64,000 nucleotides of DNA from NCBI GenBank assembly GCA_963565915.1, contig OY751491.1:3472001-3536000 (forward strand), read 5' to 3'. Made by a program: the position numbers and the translations under genes. How positions within the stretch are numbered: position 1 is the first letter of the stretch; each line of letters begins with the position of its first letter. Under the pieces are notes generated by a model, which did not search any database, had not been told where the DNA came from, and was given only the letters and a program-made list of their open reading frames with translations. This DNA comes from Entoloma clypeatum. Its lineage: Eukaryota; Basidiomycota; Agaricomycetes; Agaricales; Entolomataceae. Positions 44,197 to 54,572 of this stretch are shown one piece after another.

Positions 44197-47100
44197 TTAC
44201 AAGCGCGATAATGGGCCTGGTTTAGTTGGTTGAGCGGAGTGGAAGTCCGCTACCGTATCCGCTGCGTGTTCAAGCTCGGATGCGGGCAACCAAGAAAACT
44301 CTTCACTGGTGTCTTCATAACCTAACCAGCGGACGAGGTAAAGGAGTTTGCATCGTCGTCTTTTATCGATCTTTGAGTCGATGATTTCTGCAATTTCGTA
44401 TTCGGTTTCTCCTTCGATCTCGAGCGGAGGCGGAGGAGATTGTATCCGATTCGGAATCTCGTTGGGAGTTGCTGGTTCGAGCATAGATATGTGGAAGACG
44501 GGGTGTATAGCACGCATAGTGTCGGGTAGACATAGTGTAAAGGAGTGCGTGCCGGGTTGGGCTATGATTTCAAATGGGCCAGCATATTTGTCGGATAACT
44601 TTTGGGTGGGTCGTGTGGTGCGGAAGAACTTTGCTTTAACAAAAACTTCTTGTCCGACGCGGAGCGGAGGAGGCGGAGAACGTCGGACGTCCGCAGGGCC
44701 TTGATAACGTTGTTGTGCCTCTGCGACGGCAGTCTTTAGTTCTTGATGAAGTTTGTCTAAGTTGACGACATATTGTCGAGCTTTGTCGGATGCTAGATCA
44801 TGTTCCGGATGGAGTGTAATGTCGGGATGATAACCTTTGTTGGCGAAGAATGGTGATACACCAGTAGTGGCACTCGGAGTGTTGTTGTAAGCGAACTCCG
44901 CAAGCGGAAGCAAAGCGGACCAGTTGTCTTGCTGGTAGTTGCAGAAGATGCAGAGGTATTGTTCGAGTGTTTGATTGGTGCGTTCGGTTTGACCATTGCC
45001 TTCAGGGTGATATCCAGAAGTGAAGTGAAGTCTCATGTCGAGGGCTTTTGCAAGAGAGCGGAAAAAACGGGAGACGAATTCAGGTCCGCGATCGGATGTG
45101 ACATTTTGCGGAACTCCGTGCTTGGAAAAGACGTGAAGCACGAAAAGGTTTGCTAGGTCTTTGGATGTGCAATTAATGGTGGTAGGGATGAAGATGCCTT
45201 GTTTAGTGAGGCGGTCTACAATGACCAGAATCGCATCAGAGCCAGCGGATGTCGGAAGAGGTTCAATGAAGTCCACGGAAATAGAGTGCCAGGGACGTTC
45301 AGGAATAGGGAGTTGTTTAAGCAGACCGTAGGGTTTATGACATTGGGGTTTAGCGCGCATACAAGTGGTACATGACTTGCAATACTTTTTGACGAAGTCG
45401 CGCATTCCAGGCCAAGTGTATTCTCGTTGGATAAGACTAATAGTCTTATTCTGACCAGGGTGTCCAGCGAGGATATGGTCGTGCTTATTGCGGAGGATGC
45501 GGAGACGGAGGTCGGATGAGTCGGGAACGTAGATACGTCCATTGTGGAGTAGATAACCTGCTTCATTCACGATCCAGCGTGGATTAGGATTGTCAAGGAA
45601 AGAGGTGTAAATGGGGTCGGTCGGAAGAGCGGAGAGGATGTCGGAGCGGAGTTGATCCGTATCCATGATGATTGTGGCACGGAGGACGGGCGTATATAAC
45701 TCTGTTGCGCGAAGTGAAGTGGTGAGCTGTTCTTGTGTGAAGATAGGTTTGAAATTGCTTGGATTGACAGACGAATAGTCGCTATTTCCCTGTTTAGGGT
45801 AGACGTCCCATCGTCTACTTAAAAGATCGGGTTTTGTACCTAAACGGCCAGGGCGGAAGCGGATGATGAGATTGAACTGGCAGAGGTATTCGGACCAACG
45901 AGCTTGTCGACGTGATAAAACCTTGGTAGTAGAAAAGTACTCAAGATTTTTATGGTCCGTTACGACATCGATCGGAGCAGCGGAGCCTTCAAGGTAGTGA
46001 CGCCAAACCTTGAATGCATCGTGGATCGCTAATAGTTCTTTGTCGTGGGTGTCATAGTTTAACTCGGGAGGTGTAAAGGTGCGGGAGTGGAAAGCGACCG
46101 GATGGATTTCGTCGTCGGAGGTGCGGATGGAGAGGATCACACCCAAAGCATAGTCGGAGGCATCGGTTTCGACGATAATAGGGCTGTCAAGAATCCAATG
46201 CGTAAGAACAGGTGCCGTGATAAAGGCTTTCTTCAAAGTGTTGAAAGATTCGCGAGCGGAGTCGGAGAAGTGCCATTGTGTGTTTTTGCGGGTGAGTCGG
46301 GTGAGCGGAACGGTGATTTCGGAGTAGTAAGGGATGAATCGACGATAAAAATTGGCAAAACCTAGGAAAGATTGAATATCTTTGACCTTCCTTGGTTCAG
46401 GCCAATCTTGAATAATTTTGACTTTCTTATCCGACATGCGGAGGCCGGTCGGAGAGAGGATAAAGCCAAGGTATTCAACAGTGTCCGTAGAAAACTCGCA
46501 TTTGTCTGCGCGCGCGTATAAACCATGTTGTCGGAGACGTCGGAGGACTTCGCGGACATGCTTCCGATGCTCGGAGGGAGAGTCGGAGTAGATGAGGATG
46601 TCGTCGAGATATATGGTAACATACTTATCAAGCAGGTCGTGGAAGATGTCGTTCATGAAGCGTTGAAAAACGGCTGGGGAGTTGGTGAGTCCAAATGGCA
46701 TGACAAGCCATTCAAAAGACCCATAGCGCGTGTGGAAAGTGGTTTTCCATTCATCTCCTTCCGCTATGCGGACCAGGTGATAGGCGTGTCGGAGGTCGAG
46801 AGCCGTGTAAACACTGGCTTTTCCAGCGGTCTGGAGAAGGTCGGATATGAGCGGAAGCGGATATCGGTCCTTCTTTGAGATTTTGTTGAGACCACGGAAA
46901 TCGACGCAAAGACGAAGGGAGCCATCCTTTTTACAAACGAAAAGGACGGGAGCTCCGTGCGGAGAGGAAGAGGGTCGGATGAATCCAATGGTGAGATGTT
47001 CGTCAATGAGTTCACGGAGGGCATTGAGTTCGGTTTGTGAAAGGGAGTAGATCGGACCGAACGGAGGAGCGGAGCCCTCTTCAAGTTCAATCTTGAGGTC

Positions 47101-47877
47101 GTAGGGACGGTGTGGGGGAAGGGTATCTGCTTTTCCTTTACTGAAGACGTCAGCATAGTTGTGGTATTCCTCGGGTACGTTTGTCAAGTCGGGGGTGTCG
47201 GAAGCGGATGCGGAGTGAGCAGAAATGGAGGGAGTCAAAAGGTGAAGTCGAAAGGATTGTGTACCAGGCAATTTGCATGCCCTCATAAATGCGGCTGCGT
47301 TAATGAGTGAAATCTGCGGAGCGGATTGCGGAGGTACGATCGGAGGTTCCGGAGGAGGAAGCGTAGCTGTCCTACCTTGGGAGGAGGTCGACGTCGATGT
47401 CGGAAACGGCTCTTTTTGCATCTGTGGACGGAAAGTGATACTGCCCAATATCCAGTCAATCATAGGATTGTGGCGGGTGAGCCAGTTGTATCCAAGAACC
47501 ACGGAAGAAGCGGAGTCGAGCGGAGTAACATAAAAATCCTGTTCAAAGGTTTCACCTGAAGGAAAACATATAGGTATTGTTACAACTTGAGTGATAAACG
47601 CGTTAGAAGAACCATCAAAAAGCTTAAGTTCTAAAGGTGGAATAGCGGAGGTCGGAAGATCATAAGCGGAGGAAAAGTTATTGTCAATAAAACAGTGGGT
47701 AGATCCTGAATCAATAAGTGCTGGGACAGAATCTGAAGAGAAAAAAGAGGATGAGATATTGATACGTAAAGAGTTCGGATCGGAGAGAGCGGACGCGTTA
47801 AGTCGGATGGGAGCGGAGGCACGGAGAGAGTCAACGCAGTCCTCAGACCATGCTTCATGAGGACCACTGCCTATTTT
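44197..47877 (-). CDS. Gypsy C Pol polyprotein
   Basis: Open for about 1227 codons from the gag frameshift site to TAA/TAG at 44197. Order: protease (LIDSGSTHCFID near 47680-47720), the GYNWLTRHNPMIDW segment, RT ([46 protein letters not shown], catalytic YLDDILIYSD), RNase H (ETDASDYALGVIL, KELLAIHDAFKVWRH, TDHKNLEYFS), integrase (HHCC with HPGQNKTISL...CTTCMRAK; VDFIEPLP, SDRGPEFVSRFF, GQTERTNQTLEQY), and a chromodomain (YEIAEIIDSKIDKRRRCKLL, YLVRWLGYE). No internal stop. It is probably made as a Gag-Pol fusion by -1 frameshifting. Confidence 0.93.
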   Translation of the reverse strand, partial: KIGSGPHEAWSEDCVDSLRASAPIRLNASALSDPNSLRINISSSFFSSDSVPALIDSGSTHCFIDNNFSSAYDLPTSAIPPLELKLFDGSSNAFITQVVTIPICFPSGETFEQDFYVTPLDSASSVVLGYNWLTRHNPMIDWILGSITFRPQMQKEPFPTSTSTSSQGRTATLPPPEPPIVPPQSAPQISLINAAAFMRACKLPGTQSFRLHLLTPSISAHSASASDTPDLTNVPEEYHNYADVFSKGKADTLPPHRPYDLKIELEEGSAPPFGPIYSLSQTELNALRELIDEHLTIGFIRPSSSPHGAPVLFVCKKDGSLRLCVDFRGLNKISKKDRYPLPLISDLLQTAGKASVYTALDLRHAYHLVRIAEGDEWKTTFHTRYGSFEWLVMPFGLTNSPAVFQRFMNDIFHDLLDKYVTIYLDDILIYSDSPSEHRKHVREVLRRLRQHGLYARADKCEFSTDTVEYLGFILSPTGLRMSDKKVKIIQDWPEPRKVKDIQSFLGFANFYRRFIPYYSEITVPLTRLTRKNTQWHFSDSARESFNTLKKAFITAPVLTHWILDSPIIVETDASDYALGVILSIRTSDDEIHPVAFHSRTFTPPELNYDTHDKELLAIHDAFKVWRHYLEGSAAPIDVVTDHKNLEYFSTTKVLSRRQARWSEYLCQFNLIIRFRPGRLGTKPDLLSRRWDVYPKQGNSDYSSVNPSNFKPIFTQEQLTTSLRATELYTPVLRATIIMDTDQLRSDILSALPTDPIYTSFLDNPNPRWIVNEAGYLLHNGRIYVPDSSDLRLRILRNKHDHILAGHPGQNKTISLIQREYTWPGMRDFVKKYCKSCTTCMRAKPQCHKPYGLLKQLPIPERPWHSISVDFIEPLPTSAGSDAILVIVDRLTKQGIFIPTTINCTSKDLANLFVLHVFSKHGVPQNVTSDRGPEFVSRFFRSLAKALDMRLHFTSGYHPEGNGQTERTNQTLEQYLCIFCNYQQDNWSALLPLAEFAYNNTPSATTGVSPFFANKGYHPDITLHPEHDLASDKARQYVVNLDKLHQELKTAVAEAQQRYQGPADVRRSPPPPLRVGQEVFVKAKFFRTTRPTQKLSDKYAGPFEIIAQPGTHSFTLCLPDTMRAIHPVFHISMLEPATPNEIPNRIQSPPPPLEIEGETEYEIAEIIDSKIDKRRRCKLLYLVRWLGYEDTSEEFSWLPASELEHAADTVADFHSAQPTKPGPLSRL

Positions 47878-49167
47878 TTTGACTCGATCTCCTTACCTTT
47901 CTCCTTGGCTTGAGTGCCGACTTGAGCGGCCTTCCCTTTAGCCTTGGAAGCGGAGGAGGTGGACTTGGGACAGTCCTTGACAGCGTGTCCGACGCTACCG
48001 CAGAATAAGCAAAGGTTATTATCGAAACAACGTTTGCGTTCTTGATACGTCAGTTTTCCGTCTTTGCCTAATTTACTGGAGAGGTCGGGTTTCGGAGCGG
48101 ATGTGGAAGCGGAAGCGGTAGCGGGAGCGGATGGTTTGGCTGATGATGTTTGTGCGGTGGATTGGTTCGGAGCGGATGGTTTCTTATCGGACTTGGGAGT
48201 AGGTTTATCGGTTCTGGATTTCTCTCGTTGACGTTCCCAGTAGCGAGTGTCAATAGTATGAGCCGCGGATCGTAGGTCTGGTAAGGACTTGATCTTGGGC
48301 TGTTGGGAGAGGATGTCCTTGATCCGATCCGGAAGTCCGACGTAGTAGCGGTGTCGGAGGGAGTTTTCATCCCAGTCAGTCTTGGTAGCAAGTCGTTGAA
48401 ATTCAACGTTGTACTTCAAAATCTTTTGGTTTTCCTTCATCCGCAGGTTGTCCAATTGTTCTTCGGCTTCGCCCTGAGGGTCAATGGTACCAAACTCGGA
48501 GCGGAGAAGTCGGACGAAGTCGGACGAAGTCGGGGAAAGAACCCTGCCAATTGGGTTCATTATCGTCAAGAATGAAGGGTTCAAAAAATTCGAGTGCTGT
48601 GCCTCGGAAATAGGACATGGCAAAGTTGACTTTGGAATGTTCGGAGTCGAAGTTGTCGTTGTCGGAGAAGTAAAGTTTGCATTGTAAAATGAATGCGGAG
48701 AGTTTGCGCGGATCGGATCCGTCGAAGGTATCCGGTTCGTTGGCATACGACTTTTTCTTCTTTGTGTCACGATGTTTCAACTCTTTGGTCATGAGCAAAA
48801 TGGCTTCAGCTAGGTTGGGTTCCTGATCCGGATTGGAATCGGAGTCGTCCAAATCTCCATGTAAACTACCGTCGGAAGGAGGAGGAGATCCTCCTGGAGG
48901 TCCGCCGAATATGCCAAAATTTAGAGGTGCGGAGGGTTCCGTTGGTGGGTTTGGAGGACTGGCGGGAAGTGGTGGAAGCGGATCGGAAGAAGGGGGAGGA
49001 ACGGATAGTCCGGGGGTAGGAGCGGATGTTGATGCTGTGGCTCCTCGAGGGGTAATGGTTACATTGCGTGTTCCTCAAAGAAAAGCAGAGTGTGGTGTGG
49101 ATGATGAACGTTCTTCTGCTGCACGAGCAGTCCTAGTTGTTCGAACTGTATTACAGGTTTGAGACAT
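47871..49167 (-). pseudogene. Gypsy C gag
   Basis: From ATG 49167 (MSQTCNTVRTTRTARAAEE) to TAG 47871. Visible: Pro/Ser-rich N-terminus, PNLAEAILLMTKELK, PDTFDGSDPRKLSAFILQC, YFRGTALEFFEPF, and the knuckle CLFCGSVGHAVKDC. Two defects: a TGA at 49075-49077 in a context that fits former CGA, and an exact tandem copy of the 10-mer CGGACGAAGT at 48511-48530 that shifts the frame inside DFVRLLRSEF. Without these the protein would match Gypsy A gag along its length. Confidence 0.85.
47874..47880 (-). promoter_or_regulatory. -1 ribosomal frameshift slippery site, Gypsy C
   Basis: Gag ends TCA AAA AAA TAG on the element strand; the A_AAA_AAA heptamer directly precedes the stop and pol is open in the -1 frame through it. 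Conserved in Gypsy A at 1164-1170 although the surrounding sequence has diverged. Confidence 0.7.
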
Positions 49168-49218
49168 GTGGGTAGAGGTTGTTGGGTAAATCAAAGAATG
49201 GTGGTAGTTCAAATATAC

Positions 49219-49754
49219 TGTCACGTAGCGTGTTTCTCAACGTCGGAAAACGTCGGATGAGTCGGAGCGGAGTAGCGGAGGAGCGGATCGTTAGATACGA
49301 CGTCTGGCAGAAAGGACCTGGCTTCAACTTGTGCGTTGCGCCCCACTCTTTGATGTGGTCCTCGATTTCGGATTGGCGGATGACGGAAGAGCGGATGAAC
49401 GGAGGTGACGGAGAGAATGTTCAAAGGCAAGTGGAGGCGGATGCGAATGAGGTGTAACGTATGATATTTGAACTGAGGTTCTACGACAGGTTTGGTACAC
49501 TATTTATAATAAACTAGAATGATCAGTATTACTATAAGTGATGTGCAGATATCGGAGTTGACCATCGGAACATTCGGAGTACGGAGAGTAGCAAATGAAA
49601 AGTGAACAACATATGTCTACTTGTAAGTATGGTTGAGATGTTGCGTAGTAGAAGTATAATCAAATATAAATAGAATCTCGTCGGAGCGGATGTCGGATCG
49701 GATGAATCGTCGGAGTCGTCGGATAAGTCGGATAAGAATTGTATGGTTATGACA
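49219..49754 (-). repeat. 5' LTR of Gypsy C
   Basis: 536-bp partner of 42485-43020. The four differences are C/T changes within CpG. The flank at 49755-49759 is CTTAT. Confidence 0.96.
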
Positions 49755-49870
49755 CTTATGACACAGGAGCTCCGACGTAGAGAGACTCCGAAGACTCCGA
49801 AAAAGAAATCAAAGGAACCCGACACTTTTGACGGTTCCGACTCTCGGAAACTTACTAGTTTCCTTGCTAA

Positions 49871-51623
49871 ATGCACTTGATATCTCCGACCTTTTCCGAT
49901 TCTCTTCCGATAAAGACTCTTATTGATTCTGGTTCTACACATTGCTTCGCAGATACCAGATTTATTTCTTCTTTAAACTTATCTCCGACTCCAATTCCTT
50001 CACCTATGGTTTTGAAACTTTTTGACAGTTCTTCAAATACTTATATCACACAATCTATCGATCTTCCTCTCCGATTCCCTTCTGGTGAACTTCTGACCGT
50101 CACGTTTTATGTGACAACCCTCAATTTGTCTTGTAATTTGGTTCTAGAACACAACTGGCTCACCCGCTACAATCCATTGATTGACTGGGTATTGGGCAGT
50201 ATCTTATTCTGTTCTACGTTACCCGACACTCCAAGTCCGACTCCGACGTCGACTGCTGAGGCAGCTCCGCCACCTCTGCAGTATCCGCCCTCTCCAATGG
50301 GCATCTCCGATCCACTCACTCCAAACACCTCCGACCTGCCACAGATTACCATGGTCAATGCAGCTGCATATCTCCATGCATGTAAAGCTCCTGGGGCATA
50401 TGCTTTCCAGGTTCACCTCTCCGACATCTCCACCAATTCTGTGTCCATCTCCGACGACACTCCCAACCTCTCTGGCATACCTGAGGAATACCACAATTTT
50501 GCTGATGTATTCAGTAAGAAAAAAGCCAACACCCTTGCACCCCACTGACCTTACGACCTCAAGATCAATTTGGAGGAAGGTACTTCCCCTCCGATTGGTC
50601 CAATGTACTCACTCTCACAATCCGAACTTGGATCCCTCCAAGACTTCATTGACGAGCATCTCAATATTGGTTTTATTAAACCTTCTAGTTCACCTCATGG
50701 CGCTCTGATCCTCTTCGTCTGAAAGAAAGATGGATCACTCCGACTATGCGTCGACTACCGAGGCCTGAACAAAATCACAAAGAAGGACCAATACCCACTT
50801 CCGCTCATCTCCGTCCTCTTAGCCACTGCCAGAAAAGCACATGTTTATACCACCATAGACCTCCGACACGCATACCACCTAGTCCGCATTGCTGAAGGTG
50901 ACGAATGGAAAACTGCATTCCGCACTCGCTATGGATCGTTTGAATGGTTAGTCATGCCATTCAGATTGTCTAATGCACCTGCAGCCTTTCAACGTTTTAT
51001 GAACGACATCTTCTCCGACCTTTTGGACAACTGCATTACCGTTTACCTCAATGACATCCTGATCTACTCCAACAATCCCAAGGAACACAAAAAACATGTC
51101 CAAGAAGTCCTCTGACAACTCCAACAACACGGTCTTTATGCCCGCGCCAACAAGTGCGACTTCTCTGCCAAAACTGTAGAATATCTTGGATTTATCCTTT
51201 CTCCCGACAGACTCAAAATGTCAGAAGCGAAAGTCAAGATTATTCAGGATTGGCCTGAACCACACAGAGTGAAGGACATCTAGTCCTTTTTAGGTTTTGC
51301 AAACTTTTATTGATATTTCATTCCATTCTATTCCACTCACTTGTTCAACCAGGAAACATGCCACTTGGCTGTTCTCCGACAATGCTCGAACCACTTTTAA
51401 TGACCTGAAAAAGGCATTTACCATTGCTCTGATCCTGACACACTGGATCCCCGACTCTCCAATAATTGTCGAAACCGACGCATCCGACTATGCCCTAGTG
51501 GCTATTCTGTAGATAGTCACCTCCGACAATGAAGTCCACCCCATCGCATTCCATTCCCGCACCTTCACGGCCCCCGAAGTAAACTATGACACCCACGATA
51601 AGGAACTTCTTGCCATCTACGAA
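49871..51623 (+). pseudogene. Gypsy B protease, reverse transcriptase and start of RNase H
   Basis: Protease LIDSGSTHCFADTRF near 49915-49960, then the EHNWLTRYNPLIDW segment and RT with [35 protein letters not shown] (Asp of the YLDD motif changed to Asn, near 51048) and FLGFANFY. Stops: TGA 50546 (PHRPYD in Gypsy A, CGA to TGA), TGA 50720 (shared with Gypsy A), TGA 51113 (VLRRL in Gypsy C), TAG near 51282, TGA near 51310 and TAG 51510. The loss of the catalytic Asp and the stop load show long inactivity. Confidence 0.85.
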
Positions 51624-53444
51624 GTGTTTAAAATTTGGCGCCATTATCTCGAAGGCTCCGGTACTCCGATTGACGTCGTTACCAACCACAAAAACCTCGA
51701 ATATTTTGCCACCACCAAAGTTCTTTCACGCCGACAAGTCCGATGGTCAGAATACCTTTCCCAGTTCAACCTCGTCATCCAATTCCGCCCCGGCCGATTG
51801 GGAACTAAACCCAACTCTCTAACTAGACATTGGGATGTCTACCCTAAAGGGGAAAATAGCGACTACATTGACATCAATCCGACCAACCTCCAACCAGTCT
51901 TTTCGCAAGAACAGCTCTCCGCTTCGGTTCGCACGACTCAACTCCTTGAGCCCGTCCTCCGTGCAACCATTATCATGGACACAGAGAAGCTCCACCATGA
52001 CATACTCACAGCACTCCCTTCCGACACTCTTTACAACACTCTTTCTAAAGATCCTAAACCCTGCTGGTCTCTCGACCCCGATGGTTTCCTCCGACATGAC
52101 GATCGGATATACGTTCCCGACTCCGACGACCTCCAACTCCGAGTCCTACAGCACAAGCACGATCATATGCTTGCTGGACACCCAGGTCAGAACAAGACAC
52201 TCAGTCTTATTCAACGTGATTACACCTGGCCAGGAATACGCGATTTCGTGAAACACTATTGCAAGCCATGCACCACCTGCATGCAATCGAAACCACAGCG
52301 ACATAAGCCTTATGGCTTACTCAAACAACTCCCGATCCCCAAACGTCCTTGGAATTCCATATCCATGGATTTCATTGAGACTCTTCCAACCTCCGACAAC
52401 TTCAATGCCATCCTCGTTATCATTGACCGATTCACGAAGCAAAGCATCTTCATTCCGACAACCATTAATTGCACCTCCAAAGACCTTGCCGTCCTTTTTG
52501 TACTACACGTCTTCTCTAAACATGGCGTACCCGAACATGTCACCTCCAACCGTGGCCCCGAATTTGTATCCCGATTCTTCCAATCCCTCGGAAAAGCTCT
52601 AAACATGACCCTTCACTTCACTTCTGGTTACCACCCTGAAGGTGATGGCCAAACCGAACGCACTAACCAGACACTCAAACAGTACTTGCGCATATTCTGC
52701 AACTACCAACAAGACAACTGGTCCGCTCTCCTTCCGATTGCGGAGTTCGCATACAACAACGCACCTAGTGCTACGACTGGCATCTCACCTTTCTTTGCTA
52801 ACAAGGGTTATCATCTGAACATCACTGTTCACCCAGAATGTGACCTCGCCTCTTCCCGAGCTCAATCCTTTGTGACCGACCTAGACGAGCTACACCAAGA
52901 GCTAAAATCCACCATCTCCGACGTGCAGCGACGTTACCAGATCCAAGCCGACATCCATCGGATGGTACCTCCGACATTCTCTGTCGGACAACAGGTTTTC
53001 GTCAAAGCAAAATTCTTCCGCACTACACGTCCATCCAAGAAACTTTCAGAGAAGTTCTTAGGACCCTTCGAGATCATCGCACAACCTGGAACGCATTCCT
53101 TTACCCTCCGACTCCCCGACACATTCTGTGGTGTTCACCCTGTCTACCATGTTTCTATGCTCAAACCCGCAACTCTGAACACCATTCCGAATCGGACCCA
53201 ACCTCTGCCTCCTCCGATTGACATTGATGGAGAACTGGAATATGAAATCGCAGAAATCGTTGACTCCAAGATCGACCGATGACATAGCTGCAAGCTACTA
53301 TACTTCGTCCGTTGGTTAGGATACGAAGACACTGACAAAGAATTCTCTTGGCTACCAGCCAATGAATTGGAAAATGCCCCAGAACTCATCTCCGACTTTC
53401 ATTCCGCTTATCCTGACAAGCCTGGTCCGCTTTTGTCGCTCTGA
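51624..53444 (+). pseudogene. Gypsy B RNase H end, integrase and chromodomain
   Basis: A 552-codon frame with one TGA at 53280-53282 near its end. RNase H end (TNHKNLEYFATTKVLSRRQV), HHCC domain (HDHMLAGHPGQNKTLSL, CTTCMQSKP), integrase core (MDFIETLP, SNRGPEFVSRFF, DGQTERTNQTLKQY), the GPFEIIAQPGTHSFTLRLPD segment and a chromodomain (YEIAEIVDSKIDR*HSCKLL, then RWLGYEDTDKEFSW). The TGA replaces the CGA that Gypsy C still has in KRRRC. Ends about 28 bp before the stop of the antisense gene. Confidence 0.87.
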
Positions 53445-53471
53445 ATCAAAAGAACAAGTACTATTCATCAT

Positions 53472-54403
53472 CTACTCAGTACATTGTTTCTTATTAGAAG
53501 GCTCCTTCTCCGACTCATCCGATATGTCCATGTCGGACTGCTCCGGCATATCCAACCTCTTCCAATTCAACATGTCTTGCTTGATCTTCTTCACCAGCCT
53601 CTGCTCCAGGCTCAACTCCTCTATCTCCTCATTCACATCCGACTTCCCCGATCCCTCCGACTCCGACTCCGATTCCTCCACTTCCTCTGGCATGTACACA
53701 ATGTTGACAGTTCCTTCAACTGCTGAGAGCAGTCTTCGGATCTGCCTCGTCTCCACCAAAATCTCCTTCAAGATGCTCAACAGCGTCACCTCTGACTCCG
53801 ACCCTCCGACCTCTGTCGCTTTCCCTTTTCCCTTCCCCTTCACCGTGCGCTTCACCTCTGACTTCCCCTCCGACCCTCCAACCTCGCACTTCTTTCTGTC
53901 CTTAATACAGCCTTTGCACGATGTTGTCTTACGAGTACTAAAAGACAATGGTTAGATCAAATCAACAACAAAAAACAAAGAACTCACTTGTTGTGTTTGC
54001 ACTCGACGCCCTTCACAATGCACCTATCGCAGGTGCCGACCCCGACCCCGACTCCCGACCCCTCTCCGACCATCACCGACACCTCCTCCACCTTCCTCTT
54101 CTTCGTCATCCTCTTCTTCTTCTCTGCCTGCGGCTCCCCCGACCCCTTGCCCGACGCGCCTTGTGCAGTGGCCACCTCATCGGCCCTCTTCTGAGCCGCC
54201 AGCTCCGATGCCCGACGTGTTTCCTCTGCTACCCGCATCTCCTCCGCTACCCGCGCCGCCTCCGCAGCCCTCTCTTCCTCCGCTCTCCGCTCCTCCTCAG
54301 CCTTCTTGGCAGCCTCCTCCTCCGCTGCTCGCTTCTTAGCCTCCACCTCCGCGAGTTTGGCCTGCAGCGCCTCCAATTCTTTCTGGAAATCAGTTGCCGA
54401 CAT
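53472..54403 (-). CDS. Antisense accessory gene of Gypsy B: coiled-coil protein with Zn2Cys6-like cluster
   Basis: Two exons on the minus strand, 54403-53988 and 53937-53472, with a 50-bp intron (53938-53987, GTGAGT...TTTAG). The 293-residue product starts MSATDFQKELEALQAKLAEV and forms a long Ala/Glu/Arg coiled coil, a basic patch (KKKRMTKKRKVEE), then CDRCIVKGVEC and CKGCIKDRKKC (CX2CX6CX10CX2CX6C), a Lys/Gly linker, a leucine-rich helix (LKEILVETRQIRRLL) and an acidic tail ending PSNKKQCTE. Same place, strand, intron length and intron position as the gene in Gypsy C. Remarkably, both exons are open although pol of the same element has many stops. Function unknown. Confidence 0.7.
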
Positions 54404-54572
54404 TTTGAGGATTTATCGGAAAAGTTTCTTCAAGCAGAAAGATAATGGGGGGGAACAAGAAGAAAGAACCACTCGGACAGTATTTTCAACCAACGCATCA
54501 CATGACACAGTTCACGCGCACCGACCACCTAGGTCCTTAGGCCTCATGGGTTCGGCCCTAAGGGGGAAATAC

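Larger units (their letters stand above)
42485..49754 (-). mobile_element. Ty3/Gypsy element C with chromodomain and antisense gene
   Basis: 7270-bp minus-strand Gypsy with two 536-bp LTRs that differ at four sites, all CpG-type. Target duplication CTTAT at 42480-42484 and 49755-49759, inside gag of Gypsy B. Pol is fully open (about 1227 codons); gag has two defects (a TGA and a 10-bp duplication). Between pol and the 3' LTR a plus-strand two-exon gene lies tail to tail with pol. This is the best-preserved Gypsy here. Confidence 0.96.
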
